64,000 bases of DNA from Oncomelania hupensis (lineage: Eukaryota > Mollusca > Gastropoda > Littorinimorpha > Pomatiopsidae): assembly GCA_036898135.1 (NCBI GenBank), contig CM072521.1, positions 67,679,452 through 67,743,451 on the forward strand, written 5' to 3'. Under the pieces are notes generated by a model that did not search any database, was not told where the DNA came from, and saw nothing but the letters and a program-made list of their open reading frames with translations. Shown here one piece after another: positions 44,571 to 55,182 of the stretch; position 1 is the first letter of the stretch, and each line of letters opens with the position of its first letter. The translations under genes were made by a program, and so were the position numbers.

Positions 44571-44840
44571 TCTAGTACCTATAAGAGTTAGTTTTCATAT
44601 GCACCTAGTACCTGTAGGTTTAGTTTTCCTCAGCACCTAGAACATATAATAGGTTTAGTTTTCCTCTTCACCTAGTTCATATAGGTTTAGTTTTCCTCTT
44701 CACCTAGTTCACATAGGTTTAGTTGTCCTCTTCACCTAGTTCATATAGGTTTAGTTTTCCTCTTCACCTAGTTCATATAGGTTTAGTTTTCCTCTTCACC
44801 TAGTAGGCTTACATATAGATTTAGTTTTCCTCTTCACCAG
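44571..44840 (+). repeat. 32-bp minisatellite, about 7 units
   Basis: Units of CACCTAGTTCATATAGGTTT plus AGTTTTCCTCTT. The first two units are diverged. Confidence 0.93.
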
Positions 44841-45944
44841 ACATTGGCATAATAACTAGGAAAGTTAGCACCATGAAACTGTTGATGTACTAATTATATT
44901 ATTGTTAGTGTATTGTATTTAAATTGGGCAACATTGTAAGCACGCCTTTACAGATTGTTTGCTGATAGGCCTACAACACTGGGATAAGGCGCTTCCTTAG
45001 GGTTTTCTATCTTGTTGTCGCTTTCCCCAGCCTGTTGGGCACAACAGGCACAGGAATTTGGCTTATAACTCCTGACGAAGCGTTTTGGCATACAAAGAAG
45101 ATATCAAATATATTAAAGAACGTACAGCTACGCTATATCCTTAGACAATAGTTTGATGTGGTGTGTTTCTCCTGCAGCCCTTGTTCACTTGACTTGCCTT
45201 AAACCTGTCTTCCTGCTAGACGTGTGCATTACAAGCGTTCAGTGATACACAAAACCAAACAAAGCTTTGTTCGGATTAATTTGCTTATCGTCTTCCACAT
45301 TACAGGACACGGGGCATGGTAATTGATACAGAAGCCTTATCTCCTGTATTACTAATCACCGTGTGACTGGAGGTGTTTTGCCGTCTAATCGTAGGCCTGA
45401 TTGTTTTGTTGCTGATAGTAGGCAGGAAGAACTATCGGCTTGTCATTGTTGGGGAGCTGTGGACATCCAATGCAGCATTGTCGACGAAATTGGGAAACAC
45501 GTGAGTGGTGCATTGTTGTTATCAAAAAGGCAATGGACCCACCGTTAACACAGTCTGTGAGTGGATTTAAATGATGGCTGCTGTGTGTCATGACTTTACA
45601 AACAACCGTTGCAATTCAGTGATAATGGGTGAATTTAGAAACGACGTTCCTTTGTGACGGAGTACTCTTGTGACCAGTGATGGCTGGAAGTGAGAAAAGG
45701 CTTTTGGAGTACCTCAACTGCACCTTCTGAACGTCTGTGAGTGGTGACCTATCTGTAGTACGGGTGGATTCAAGAACCACAGTGGTATGTGACGAGGAAA
45801 TTCCTCCACAGAGTTATGGCTTGGGGTGAACAATTCGGCCTTTGTGGAGTACCGTAACTACGAATGGTGAAAGATCGGTGAGCGGTTTTGTATCTATATG
45901 GTGTCAGATGTGGGTGTCGCTGTGAAGTGTAGTGAAGGTGGAAA
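44841..45944 (+). other. unassigned DNA, possible promoter/5' UTR of the exon that follows
   Basis: No coding sequence is recognisable. From about 45600 there are loosely repeated phrases (CTGTGAGTGG, GGAGTACC). No TATA box or initiator could be supported. Confidence 0.35.
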
Positions 45945-46067
45945 ATGGAAATGTTACTGGAGCGACCGTCCCGATACTACCGGGACGATCATGTGGAGGA
46001 AGAAGAGGAAGATGAGGAGGAGGTGAAGGAGGAGGTGGTGCAAAAGCCTCGCCAAGTCGAACACCAG
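45945..46067 (+). CDS. candidate first coding exon of an unknown host gene
   Basis: The ATG has A at -3 and G at +4. It opens 41 codons that end exactly at CAG|GTGAGT (donor GT at 46068-46069), a perfect consensus 5' splice site in phase 0. The peptide starts MEMLLERPSRYYRDD and continues with an acidic run of Glu/Asp (residues 18-30) and a basic-polar end (QKPRQVEHQ). Codon content is unlike the tandem arrays around it. I do not recognise the protein. The frame runs on past the donor to a stop at 46163, so a short unspliced ORF is the alternative. No second exon was found in the rest of the window. Confidence 0.5.
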
Positions 46068-46073
46068 GTGAGT
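46068..46073 (+). promoter_or_regulatory. 5' splice donor
   Basis: CAG|GTGAGT matches the metazoan consensus at every position and coincides with the end of the candidate exon. Confidence 0.5.
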
Positions 46074-46670
46074 CTTATGTTCATGTGCTGTGCACTTTTT
46101 AACGTTAATTATTTAGTTTATTTACTGTTGATTATGCGGCTAACTAATTTTAAATTAAAGTAGAGGGTTTCACATTATCCTTTTTGTCAAAATTACTGCA
46201 TCAAAAGGTTTGTTAGTATATGTTTATGACGTATGGGAAAGAAGCGTTATAAAGTTATCTTTTTCATGGCCAGCTTTATGAGGAAGGATAAGTTGTTTTA
46301 CAGTTCTCTTACCTGGCTGTTTTCCCTGGGTACCCTTGCTTGTAGTTCTTCAACATTTCCCTGCAGACCTTTTTAATAATAAATGCCAGCATCATAGCCG
46401 TTTGAAAAAGTTTCCTTTGACAGTTCCCAAAGAAGGTCCTGTTCAGTAAGAATGCATAAAACTGGTTCCTTAACAAAGGTTGTTTTCCAAACGTTGGTGT
46501 TTTCCTCATTTCGGTTGCCAACCACTCACATTGTAGATTGTTTTTTGTTTGCTTTGGCATGAAGAAGTTTTTCCCAGCAACTGAGCTAGGAGTTTTCTTA
46601 TGCTTTGGGCAATCAGTCACTTGATTGTCAGCAAGGCCAGTTGATACATTGACGAACTGAGAACACAGCG
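46074..46670. other. unassigned DNA, presumptive intron start
   Basis: No gene recognised. A 123-codon ORF on the minus strand (46309-46680) shows no family signature. Confidence 0.4.
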
Positions 46671-48120
46671 ATTTGGCCATCTGTATCTATTGTACTGCAC
46701 AAATCTACAAATGGCCATCTGTATCTATTGTACTGCACAAATCCACTCATGGCCATCTGTATCTGTTTTACTGCACACATCCACATATGTCCATCTGTAT
46801 CTGTTCTACTGCACACATCCACACATGGCCATCTGTATATATTCTACTACACACATCCACACATGGCCATCTGTATCTGTTCTACTGCACACATCCACAT
46901 ATGTCCATCTGTATCTGTTCTACTGCACACATCCACACATTGCCATCTGTATCTGTTCTACTACACACATCCACATATGGCCATCTGTATCTGTTGTACT
47001 GCACACATCCACACATGGCCATCTGTATCTGTTCTACTGCACACATCCACACATGGCCATCTGTATCTATTGTACTGCACACATCCACACATGCCCATAT
47101 GTATCTGTTCTACTGCACACATCCACACATGGCCATCTGTATCTGTTCTACTGCACACATCCACACATGGCCATCTGTATCTGTTCTACTGCACACGTCC
47201 ACACATGGCCAACTGTATCTGTTGTACTGCACACGTCCACACATGGCCATCTGTATCTGTTCTACTGCACACGTCCACATATGGCCATCTGTATCTGTTC
47301 TACTGCACACATCCACACATGGCCATCTGTATCTGTTCTACTGCACACATCCACACATGGCCATCTGTATCTGTTCTACTGCACACGTCCACACATGGCC
47401 ATCTGTATCTGTTGTACTGCACACGTCCACACATGGCCATCTGTATCTGTTGTACTGCACACGTCCACACATGGCCATCTGTATCTGTTCTACTGCACAC
47501 GTCCACACATGGCCATCTGTATCTGTTCTACTGCACACGTCCACACATGGCCATCTGTATCTGTTCTACTGCACACATCCACACATGGCCATCTGTATCT
47601 GTTGTACTGCACACATCCACACATGGCCATCTGTATCTGTTCTACTGCACACGTCCACACATGGCCATCTGTATCTGTTCTACTGCACACGTCCACACAT
47701 GGCCATCTGTATCTGTTCTACTGCACACGTCCACACATGGCCATCTGTATCTGTTCTACTGCACACATCCACACATGGCCATCTGTATCTGTTCTACTGC
47801 ACACGTCCACACATGGCCATCTGTATCTGTTCTACTGCACACGTCCACACATGGCCATCTGTATCTGTTCTACTGCACACATCCACACATGGCCATCTGT
47901 ATCTGTTCTACTGCACACGTCCACACATGGCCATCTGTATCTGTTCTACTGCACACGTCCACACATGGCCATCTGTATCTGTTCTACTGCACACATCCAC
48001 ACATGGCCATCTGTATCTGTTCTACTGCACACATCCACACATGGCCATCTGTATCTGTTGTACTGCACACATCCACAGATGGCCATCTGTATTTGTTCTA
48101 CTGCACAAATCCACTCATGG
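46671..48120 (+). repeat. 38-bp minisatellite, about 38 units
   Basis: Units read TGGCCATCTGTATCTGTTCT plus ACTGCACACATCCACACA. CACGTCC/CACATCC and GTTCTA/GTTGTA variants are distributed along the array. Because the unit has no stop in any forward phase and 38 is not a multiple of three, all three plus frames stay open for about 490-515 codons. These are treated as artefacts. Confidence 0.95.
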
Positions 48121-48770
48121 TCATGTTTTACGTCTGTACACACTTTTGTGATTTTAGGCGACCGAAGATGATAATAAACTTTGGTATTTATAGAGAACAT
48201 TTTCACACTGCTACAGGAGTGTGTGTTTGTGTGTGTGTGTGTGTGTCTGTCTGTCTGTCAGTTTACATTTGAACAATTAATTATGTACAGTACTGTGGTA
48301 TGTACAATGTACATTTCGCACGTAAGCATAGTTCAGTTAATCTGCGCATTGTAAGGTGAAGCATTCTTAAAGCTAATCTCCGCATTCTTGGCTGGCAGTC
48401 TAAATCCACTTATGTGTTGTGCGGGTCGTTATCAGCTTCAAGACTTTCACTGTCATAAGAGTCCAGATTCCTTGGCTACATCATAGCGTCTGTATGGAGG
48501 AGGGGGGAGGGAGGAATAAGTAGTGCTGGTGAAAGGGGTTGGAGTTATGGGGGAGGGGGAGAAGGTAAGGACAAAAGTCTATGGATACCAGAAGAAAGAA
48601 GTAGTTTGTCTTACAGACAAGCGCTGTGAGCGGACCTCCCGATGTAAAAATGTGTTAAAAGAGTAAGTAGAGCAAGATGTGGCTGTCCGTCTTAACAATC
48701 GCAGGCCACAGACACTCAGTGGGCCATGGCGCTAATCAGCTTTGTGGTGGCCCCTTATCTCTGTCGTCGA
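48121..48770. other. unassigned DNA
   Basis: (GT)n/(GTCT)n at about 48221-48258. A purine-rich GGAGG stretch near 48495-48570. No gene recognised. Confidence 0.5.
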
Positions 48771-48862
48771 CATGCTCTTTGCTATCTTTGACGTCAACAC
48801 GCTCTTTGCTATCTTTGACGTCAACACGTTCTTTGCTATCTTTGACGTCAACACGTTCTTTT
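48771..48862 (+). repeat. 27-bp tandem repeat with three CRE-like palindromes
   Basis: Three full units of about CTTTGCTATCTTTGACGTCA plus ACACGTT, and one degenerate unit. Each carries TGACGTCA, at 48789-48796, 48816-48823 and 48843-48850, spaced exactly 27 bp. TGACGTCA is the full CREB/ATF site; function here is only a possibility. Confidence 0.75.
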
Positions 48863-49104
48863 CTATAGATGGGACATCAAACAATGTCATGTTTTTCTGT
48901 TGTTATTGATACTTTAGCCATGTTAGACCTAAAACACACGCAGCGCCACTTCCCTTTCCCCTCAGTTGATCAGCGGTGACACGTGCTGATTCCAAATGCG
49001 TCAGCGTTCTAAATTCAACTTCTAAATTTTAAAAGCGGTACCGTGCTGGGAGCCGTCACCGAGGCGCTTCGAGATTGATGAGTTCACGCCGACCAGATGG
49101 AGCA

Positions 49105-49215
49105 ACGTTTGCGACCTGTGTTAGAATACATAGCATGCAATTGTCCTGTGTTAGGATACATAGCATGCAATTGTCCTGTGTTAGGATACATAGCATGCAA
49201 TTGTCCTGTGTTAGA
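49105..49215 (+). repeat. 30-bp tandem repeat, 3-4 units
   Basis: TTAGGATACATAGCATGCAA followed by TTGTCCTGTG. Confidence 0.93.
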
Positions 49216-49255
49216 AAGTACAATGCGCAGGTCAAATAATTGGCGTTGTAATGTT

Positions 49256-49257
49256 TG

Positions 49258-49314
<57 letters not shown>

Positions 49315-49316
49315 TC

Positions 49317-49348
<32 letters not shown>

Positions 49349-49349
49349 G

Positions 49350-49399
<50 letters not shown>

Positions 49400-49401
49400 T
49401 C
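49256..49401. repeat. (ATC)n microsatellite
   Basis: About 48 trinucleotide units. Poly-Ser, poly-His and poly-Met ORFs here are artefacts. Confidence 0.98.
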
Positions 49402-49599
49402 TAATGGAATCAAGATCAGTGTTCGCCTGTTTGTGGACGGACTTAACGCCAGCCCTTGGAAGGCGGACAATAGAACAACATGGTGGTCACCAAACTGCCC
49501 AAGAACAGCCGTATGCTTGACTCGCAAAACTAATATTTTGAGATTGTGTTTGTATAGCACTCTGTTTCTTCCATATTGCCTAGGGTTCATTCTCTGTCC

Positions 49600-49694
49600 C
49601 TGTCTCTGTCTGTCTCTTTCTGTCTGTCTGTCTCTTTCTATCTTTCTTTCTGTCTGTCTTTTTCGATCTCTCTTTCTGTCTGTCTCTGTCTCTC

Positions 49695-49759
<65 letters not shown>

Positions 49760-49760
49760 C
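49600..49760. repeat. TCTG/(TC)n microsatellite
   Basis: TCTGTC and TTTC variants at 49600-49690, then a pure (TC)n run to about 49755. Confidence 0.97.
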
Positions 49761-49830
49761 TCTCTTTCTTTCTCAGTTTTCCTGGTTGACGGCAGCAGCT
49801 ACCGTATGTTTGCTAGAAAAGCGATTTGAC

Positions 49831-50119
49831 CAGGGGCCCGTTGTCTAAGGCGGGCGCACGCCAACGCTCGCTGGCTTTCGGATTGGAAACGGGACGCACG
49901 CCGCGGGCGTGCGCGTGCGTTGGCGAGCGGTGGCTGAAGGTAGTATGCCGCGTGCTTCATGAGCACTGCAGCAATCGTCTTCACACGGTTTCTGTTTACA
50001 ATCATTCCTTCTTCTGCCGCCATTTTGAAAACGCTCACCACGCGCAAACCGTTTCATAAGGCAAAGTGTGCAGTGCGTGCGCTCACGGCAGGCGTTTTGT
50101 TCTAGGCAACAGGCCCCAG
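49831..50119. mobile_element. GC-rich non-autonomous inverted-repeat element, hAT-like ends
   Basis: The left end CAGGGGCCCGTTGTC pairs with the complement of GGCAACAGGCCCCAG at 50105-50119 with three mismatches. Inside, CGCACGCCAACGCTCGCTGG (about 49856-49875) is inversely repeated at about 49911-49931, making a strong internal hairpin. The ends resemble hAT termini, but a clean 8-bp duplication is not visible. The 60-80 codon ORFs are products of the GC content. Confidence 0.55.
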
Positions 50120-50567
50120 ATGTTCACCTGGAAAACTGAAGAGTATGTTCCAAACCCAGCATGCTCCTATTGATATTTGACCGCTTTGACACAGCACGCA
50201 AACTGTTGCAGTCAGTCACATCCTCCAACAGCTCCAAAGTTTAAACCGACCATTGATAAAAGATAACAGGTTTCGTGTTTGGTGGACAAGGGTGATTGTT
50301 GCGGGTTGCTCGTTTGTCCACCATGAAACAGTTTGATGGTATTGATCAACCATGAACTAACCTGCTCTAGGGATCTACAAACTACGCGCTTTCATAAATT
50401 ATGTGTTTTTTGGGTTTTTTTCGTTTTGTATTGTTTGCATGCTATGCAACAGCAACTGACTAATGTGGTTTGTAATGATAAAGCGGACATTGAGAGGTGA
50501 CGATAGCTGTGAAAGGGGAATGAACCACACGGAACGAGATCACGGTTGTCAACGTTTGCATTGCTAG
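50120..50567. other. unassigned DNA
   Basis: No recognisable gene or repeat. Confidence 0.45.
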
Positions 50568-50575
50568 TGCTGGAG

Positions 50576-50866
50576 CACAGGCGCTTGTATCAGGACACGC
50601 GGGCGCCTATGCCTGTGACGCGTCTCCCTTTGGTTATCTATAATACAAGGTCCCAAACAGAACCAAGAGGAACTTGCGGGTCATCGCAGTTTTCAAATCT
50701 ATATGAACAAACTAGAAGAGTTCTCCTCAAAGAAGGCAACTCATTCATTTCAGCAGTGATTCACGCAAACAAACAAAATAAGAAATATGCTCTGTCTATT
50801 TTCAAACCCGTTTAATTTCGGTAAAATTGTCAAAAAAGTGACATTTTTCGTAATCGCTTCACGGAA
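50576..50866. repeat. left terminal inverted repeat
   Basis: Its outer 40 bp contain a subterminal hairpin (CACAGGCGC against GCCTGTG). It shares its full length with the complement of 53292-53584. Confidence 0.88.
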
Positions 50867-51300
50867 ATGAGAGTTCTGCCGAGACTAAAAGGGAAATTAC
50901 TCCTCATTCGTTACAACCGCATGGCTTTCACTTCAGCATTGCAGTGTCAGAAAAATGCCTTCGATCGGATAGTTTCTGGGCCAAAAGTGGCTGTTTTAGG
51001 TCAAGCAGGCAGTGTCAAAACATTTCTTGTGCGAGGAAGTGCAATGGTACTTGGTAAAATTAGAAAGAAAGTTGCTGTTAGTGTTTCAAATGGGAATAGC
51101 AGCAACGCAGTTGAAATCACAAATGCCAATGGCGAAACTTTGCATCGTTCGGCAGGGATGGGAGATACATTAAAGATGAGGCTATCTCGGATGTACGTTC
51201 AAAATGCAACAAAGTATTAACAACCAACGTACTGATTGTTGAGGAAATCAGCATAATGAGTGCTACAATATTTGATCAGTTAGCATTTTTAAAAAAATGT
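50867..51300 (+). pseudogene. Pif1-family DNA helicase fragment, degenerate
   Basis: The 117-codon ORF at 50867-51220 contains QKNAFDRIVSG, then VAVLGQAGSVKTFLVRG in the place of the Walker A loop (the expected GxGKT reads SVKT), KKVAVSVSNG and GETLHRSAGMG. After a one-base frame change the sequence reads VLIVEEISIMSATIFDQL, the Walker B region where Asp-Glu is normal. The order matches the N-terminal part of Pif1-like SF1 helicases, as also found in Helitron-type proteins. The mutated P-loop and frameshift indicate a non-functional remnant. It begins right at the inner edge of the left inverted repeat. Confidence 0.75.
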
Positions 51301-51544
51301 TATTATTGTTATTCACTCCTTAATCATTAATTGTGCTAATCAATAATCACATGTTTTCACTAGTATAAATTACAACAGTAACCAGTAAAAGATAAATTTA
51401 TTAGTAACATTGTGATGAACAGTGTGCGGCAATCGGATCATGCAGTATTCCAATATGGGTTTGTTTACCTGTACACTCAGTCTGAGTATTCTATGAGAGT
51501 TCTTCGTCATCAACAAGAATTGGTGAAAAGCTAAACATTCTTTT

Positions 51545-51888
51545 TTGTAACATTTTCTTCTTCTTTCGTTTTGGGGCTGCCAACCTCAACTTATTGAGGA
51601 CGCTGCAGCCAAATGGTGGATGGGGGAGAAGGACCAAGTGCATGCTGGGTGTGTTCTTGTTACCGGCACTCACCCGTCTTGGACATGAGCGTCAGGATCT
51701 TTAAAGTCCGTTATGATGGAATGTATACGACACACAGACTAGACCTCGGTTTATACTCTCATTTGAAGGAGTAGGAAACGGGAGTAAAGTGTCTTTCCCA
51801 AGGACACAACACAATGGCCCGGACAGGGCTCGAACCCGGAACCTTCAGAACCGCAAGCCTAAGCATTACCATTAGACCACCGTGCCTC
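51545..51888 (-). mobile_element. tRNA-derived SINE, family 2
   Basis: On the minus strand the head reads GGCACGGTGGTCTAATGGTA with box B GGGTTCGAGCCC (51826-51837). The motif TCCTTGGGAAAGACACTTTA and CTTTAAAGATCCTGACGC follow. Related sequence lies at 55175-55480 and 56760-56840. It is nested in the 3.0-kb inverted-repeat element. Confidence 0.8.
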
Positions 51889-53291
51889 TTTGGCCATATG
51901 AAACACACAGCTTTGTCGTTGAATTTATTTATCACAAGTCATGGTTTGATCTTCTATGGAGATGTGAATGCAGCTGCAAGAACAAATATTGGTATGACTA
52001 TGACTAAAAATTTCAGATAAAATACTGAGCACTTCAGAGTTGCTGTACTCTCCCAATACTAGTATGAAGGGAAAGAAAATAAAAGTGTAAAAATACATAA
52101 ATAACTGATATTTATGACAAACCAATAAATAACTTTAAATACATTAAGGGATTCATTGATTAATTTATTTCATGTATTTATTTCTTCTTATATTCCATTG
52201 TTATTTATTATTTGCATACACATTGACAAGATCTGTGTAGTAATGTTGACAAATTACATAGACTTTTTCTTAATAACTTGTTTTATTTGTTATTTTAAGC
52301 TAATAACACGAAAGCAGTGTATAGTTAGTGTATATTTGTATTTCCTCATCCGCTCAAGAAAAGGTGAACAGAGAGTGAAAGTACGTAAATAAATAAAATT
52401 AAAATGTAGGTATAAGTGAAGAGTGGATTTGCATAGTGTTATTCTTTGATGTGATGACACTTTTGTCTTTCATTCTTTTTACATTCTCTGTCTCCGTTTC
52501 TTTTTGTTTGTCTGTCTCTCTTTTTTCATGTTTTCCATTTTATTAATACTCTCTCTTTCCCTCTGTTGTGATTACCTTGCTCACATCATCATAATATTAA
52601 ATGGAACTTGAGCAGCTCTTAAACTGGAAAAGGGCTATATAAGAACAATTCATTTAAGTCGTACTGATGAAAACTGACACAACCAACACCATACTAATGT
52701 TTACGTCATATCTTGACATGACTGTTATATTATTCTATAATCTTATCTTGAATCATTATAACTAGCATAGTTAAACAACAAAGCAAAACAAACAAAACAC
52801 AGATGCTCCCACAATCTCCTGTCACAACGGCCTACACAAATATTTATTAAGAAGGGGGAAACGGTGGTAGAGAGGGTGGGGATTAATTACACACACAAAG
52901 GTCTCAAAAGGAATAAACAACAAAAGTCTTTTATAGCACAGCTGAATGCTTAGTGACATCGTAGTTGATCTTGTCACGCACGGACCTACATTGGTTTGAA
53001 CTGCATCTGTGTAGATAGATCTATGCTCTAGTGCAGTAGATTTTATTTTTCATTCATCCTCATCATTTTTAGTGCAACCCTAAAATAGCAAAAGAAGTGG
53101 CGTTTGCACGTTTGCTACATTTCAATATGTTTCTTGTAATTAAGCTCTTACCACAAAAAAATCTTAGCATCCATCCAAAAAGCGAAAGTGACACGCTTGA
53201 ATTCGTTCTTGAGAACCGATGGACATTGATAGTTTAAACCGTAACTCGTTTACTACAGACGGAAGTTATAGTTTCGGTAAACAAAGGGCAC
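51889..53291. other. interior of the 3.0-kb element, no coding sequence recognised
   Basis: AT-rich sequence. An L2-type tail remnant (ACTTGAGCAGCTCTT...GGGCTATATAAGAA) lies at about 52607-52652. Small ORFs carry no signature. Confidence 0.5.
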
Positions 53292-53584
53292 TTCCGTGAA
53301 GCGATTGTGAAAAAAGTCATTTTTTTGACAATTTTATCGAAATGTAACGATGAAAATGAAAATAGACAGAGCATATTTATTATTTTGTATGTTTGCGTGA
53401 ATCACTGCTGAAATGAATGCGTTGCCTTCTTTGGGGAGAAATGTTGTAGTTGTTCATATAGATTTGAAAACTGCGATGACCCGTAAGTTTTGCTTGCTTC
53501 TGTTTGGGACCTTGTATTATAGATAACCAAAGGGAGACGCGTCACAGGCATAGGCGCCCGCGTGTCCTGATACAAGCGCCTGTG
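53292..53584. repeat. right terminal inverted repeat
   Basis: Inverted copy of 50576-50866; ends GCGCCTGTG directly before the TGCTGGAG duplication. Confidence 0.88.
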
Positions 53585-53756
53585 TGCTGGAGGTGTGCGT
53601 GCTTGTATTTGTGCCTGTGTGGGTGAGTGGGGTGCGAGGGTGTCTGTGGGAGAGTGTGTATGAAGGTGTTACACGCCAACTGTAGATTGAGCTGAGTGAT
53701 TACAGTGCCTGTAGGTGTAATGTTGTATGTGTGTCTAGTTGTGTGTGTGTGTGTGT

Positions 53757-53990
53757 GTACTTGTTTTCACGGCCTTATTTGGACAAACCAGTAAACATCT
53801 ACATAACTTTTTTTGACAGGTCTCCTTGTCAAACCAATGATCCGTTTGGGTTAGGGCTGTGTTACGGTTAGGGTAAGGGTTAGGGTTAAGGTAAGTGTTA
53901 AAACACTTAAAAAGTACTGTAAATTGGCATTGTCAACACAACGTATGTGGCGTTTCAGGACAGTCATAATAACACCGTGAAAACAAGTAC
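53757..53990. mobile_element. 234-bp MITE-like element with telomere-like core
   Basis: Perfect 16-bp terminal inverted repeats, GTACTTGTTTTCACGG at 53757-53772 and its complement at 53975-53990. The centre (about 53849-53897) is a degenerate TTAGGG series (GGTTAGGGTAAGGGTTAGGG). A (GT)n run abuts the left end. No coding capacity. Confidence 0.75.
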
Positions 53991-54004
53991 CTATGTGGGT
54001 CTGT

Positions 54005-54040
54005 TTATCTGTTTCTGTTCGTGCGTGCGTGCGTGCGTGC

Positions 54041-54080
<40 letters not shown>
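54005..54080. repeat. (CGTG)n/(GT)n microsatellite
   Basis: CGTG units pass into GT units. Confidence 0.95.
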
Positions 54081-54081
<1 letters not shown>

Positions 54082-54424
54082 TGTTGTGTGTGTTTTTGCG
54101 CTTGCGTGGTTTGGTTCGTCCCTACGTTCATGGCATTAGCAGAACAAAACCTCTGTATTAATGAAGTTTTACAGTAGGGGAGGTGGTGGTTGGCGACTAT
54201 GGTGACTGTCAGCCAGCTGTTACTCTCTGCACATCACACACAGCACTGCAGGGGCGGAGGAGTGACGTACCGTCGCACTAATATACGCCACCGTCACACT
54301 GGTTGGCAGCTAATTCGGTCTGGGAGTCAGCTACGGTACATTAAGCTATTGTTGTATTGAGATATTGTTGTTCACAGTATTTCGGTCGCAGCGACTGATT
54401 GGATTACAAAGATGATGGGGTTAT

Positions 54425-54542
<118 letters not shown>

Positions 54543-54677
54543 ACCTGTAATGCCTCTTAGAATCCCAGTTGAAGCATTGACTATCAAGTGATACTATTGC
54601 AGTGGTTGACGGCCTGAAGTGCTTATCAAAATAACAACATTGCACTGACACTGTGAAACCTTTTTACTCTTTGGGGT

Positions 54678-55182
54678 GGCAGACAGTGACAGACAGTGAC
54701 AGACAGTGACGGACGGTGACAGACAGTGACAGACAGTGACAGACAGTGACAGACAGTGGCAGACAGTGACAGACAGTGACAGACAGTGACAGACAGTGAC
54801 GGACAGTGACGGACAGTGACAGACAGTGACAGACAGTGACAGACAGTGACAGACAGTGACAGACAGTGACGGACAGTGGCAGACAGTGACAGACAGTGGC
54901 AGCAGTGACAGACAGTGACGGACAGTGGCCGACAGTGACAGACAGTGACGGACAGTGGCAGCAGTGACAGACAGTGACAGACAGTGACGGACAGTGGCAG
55001 CAGTGACAGACAATGACAGACAGTGACAGACAGTGACGGACAGTGGCAGACAGTGGCAGACAGTGACAGACAGTGACGGACAGTGGCAGACAGTGACAGA
55101 CAGTGACGGACAGTGGCAGACAGTGACAGACAGTGACGGACAGTGGCAGCAGTGACAGACAGTGGCAGACAGTGACAGACAG
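54678..55182. repeat. 10-bp minisatellite (GACAGACAGT)n
   Basis: About 50 units with GGAC and GGCA variants. The reverse strand reads as repetitive Ser/Val/Cys/His/Leu for over 190 codons in two frames, an artefact of the repeat. Confidence 0.97.

Larger units (their letters stand above)
50576..53584. mobile_element. 3.0-kb DNA transposon with 291-bp inverted repeats and 8-bp target duplication
   Basis: The left arm 50576-50866 and right arm 53292-53584 are inverted copies with limited divergence, for example GACGCGTCTCCCTTTGGTTA and CGCTTCACGGAA shared as complements. The ends are CACAGGCGC...GCGCCTGTG. The 8-bp word TGCTGGAG lies immediately outside both ends (50568-50575 and 53585-53592), a perfect target-site duplication. 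The interior has a broken Pif1-helicase fragment next to the left arm, a nested tRNA SINE (51545-51888) and AT-rich sequence. No transposase is recognisable. TSD length allows hAT, P, Zisupton or Mutator-like groups; the terminal bases do not settle it. Confidence 0.88.

Noticed and set aside
46309..46680. 123-codon minus-strand ORF next to the 38-bp array
   Set aside because: It has no recognisable motif and overlaps the array edge. It cannot be excluded as a gene but there is no positive evidence.
46673..48272. Three overlapping ORFs of 492-514 codons
   Set aside because: All three frames of one 38-bp array are equally open; no frame is favoured and no domain is present.
50546..50815. 89-codon ORF over the left inverted repeat of the 3.0-kb element
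   Set aside because: It starts outside the element and runs through the inverted repeat; no signature was found.
53849..53897. True telomere or chromosome end
   Set aside because: The TTAGGG-like series is short, degenerate and enclosed by inverted repeats in the middle of the window.
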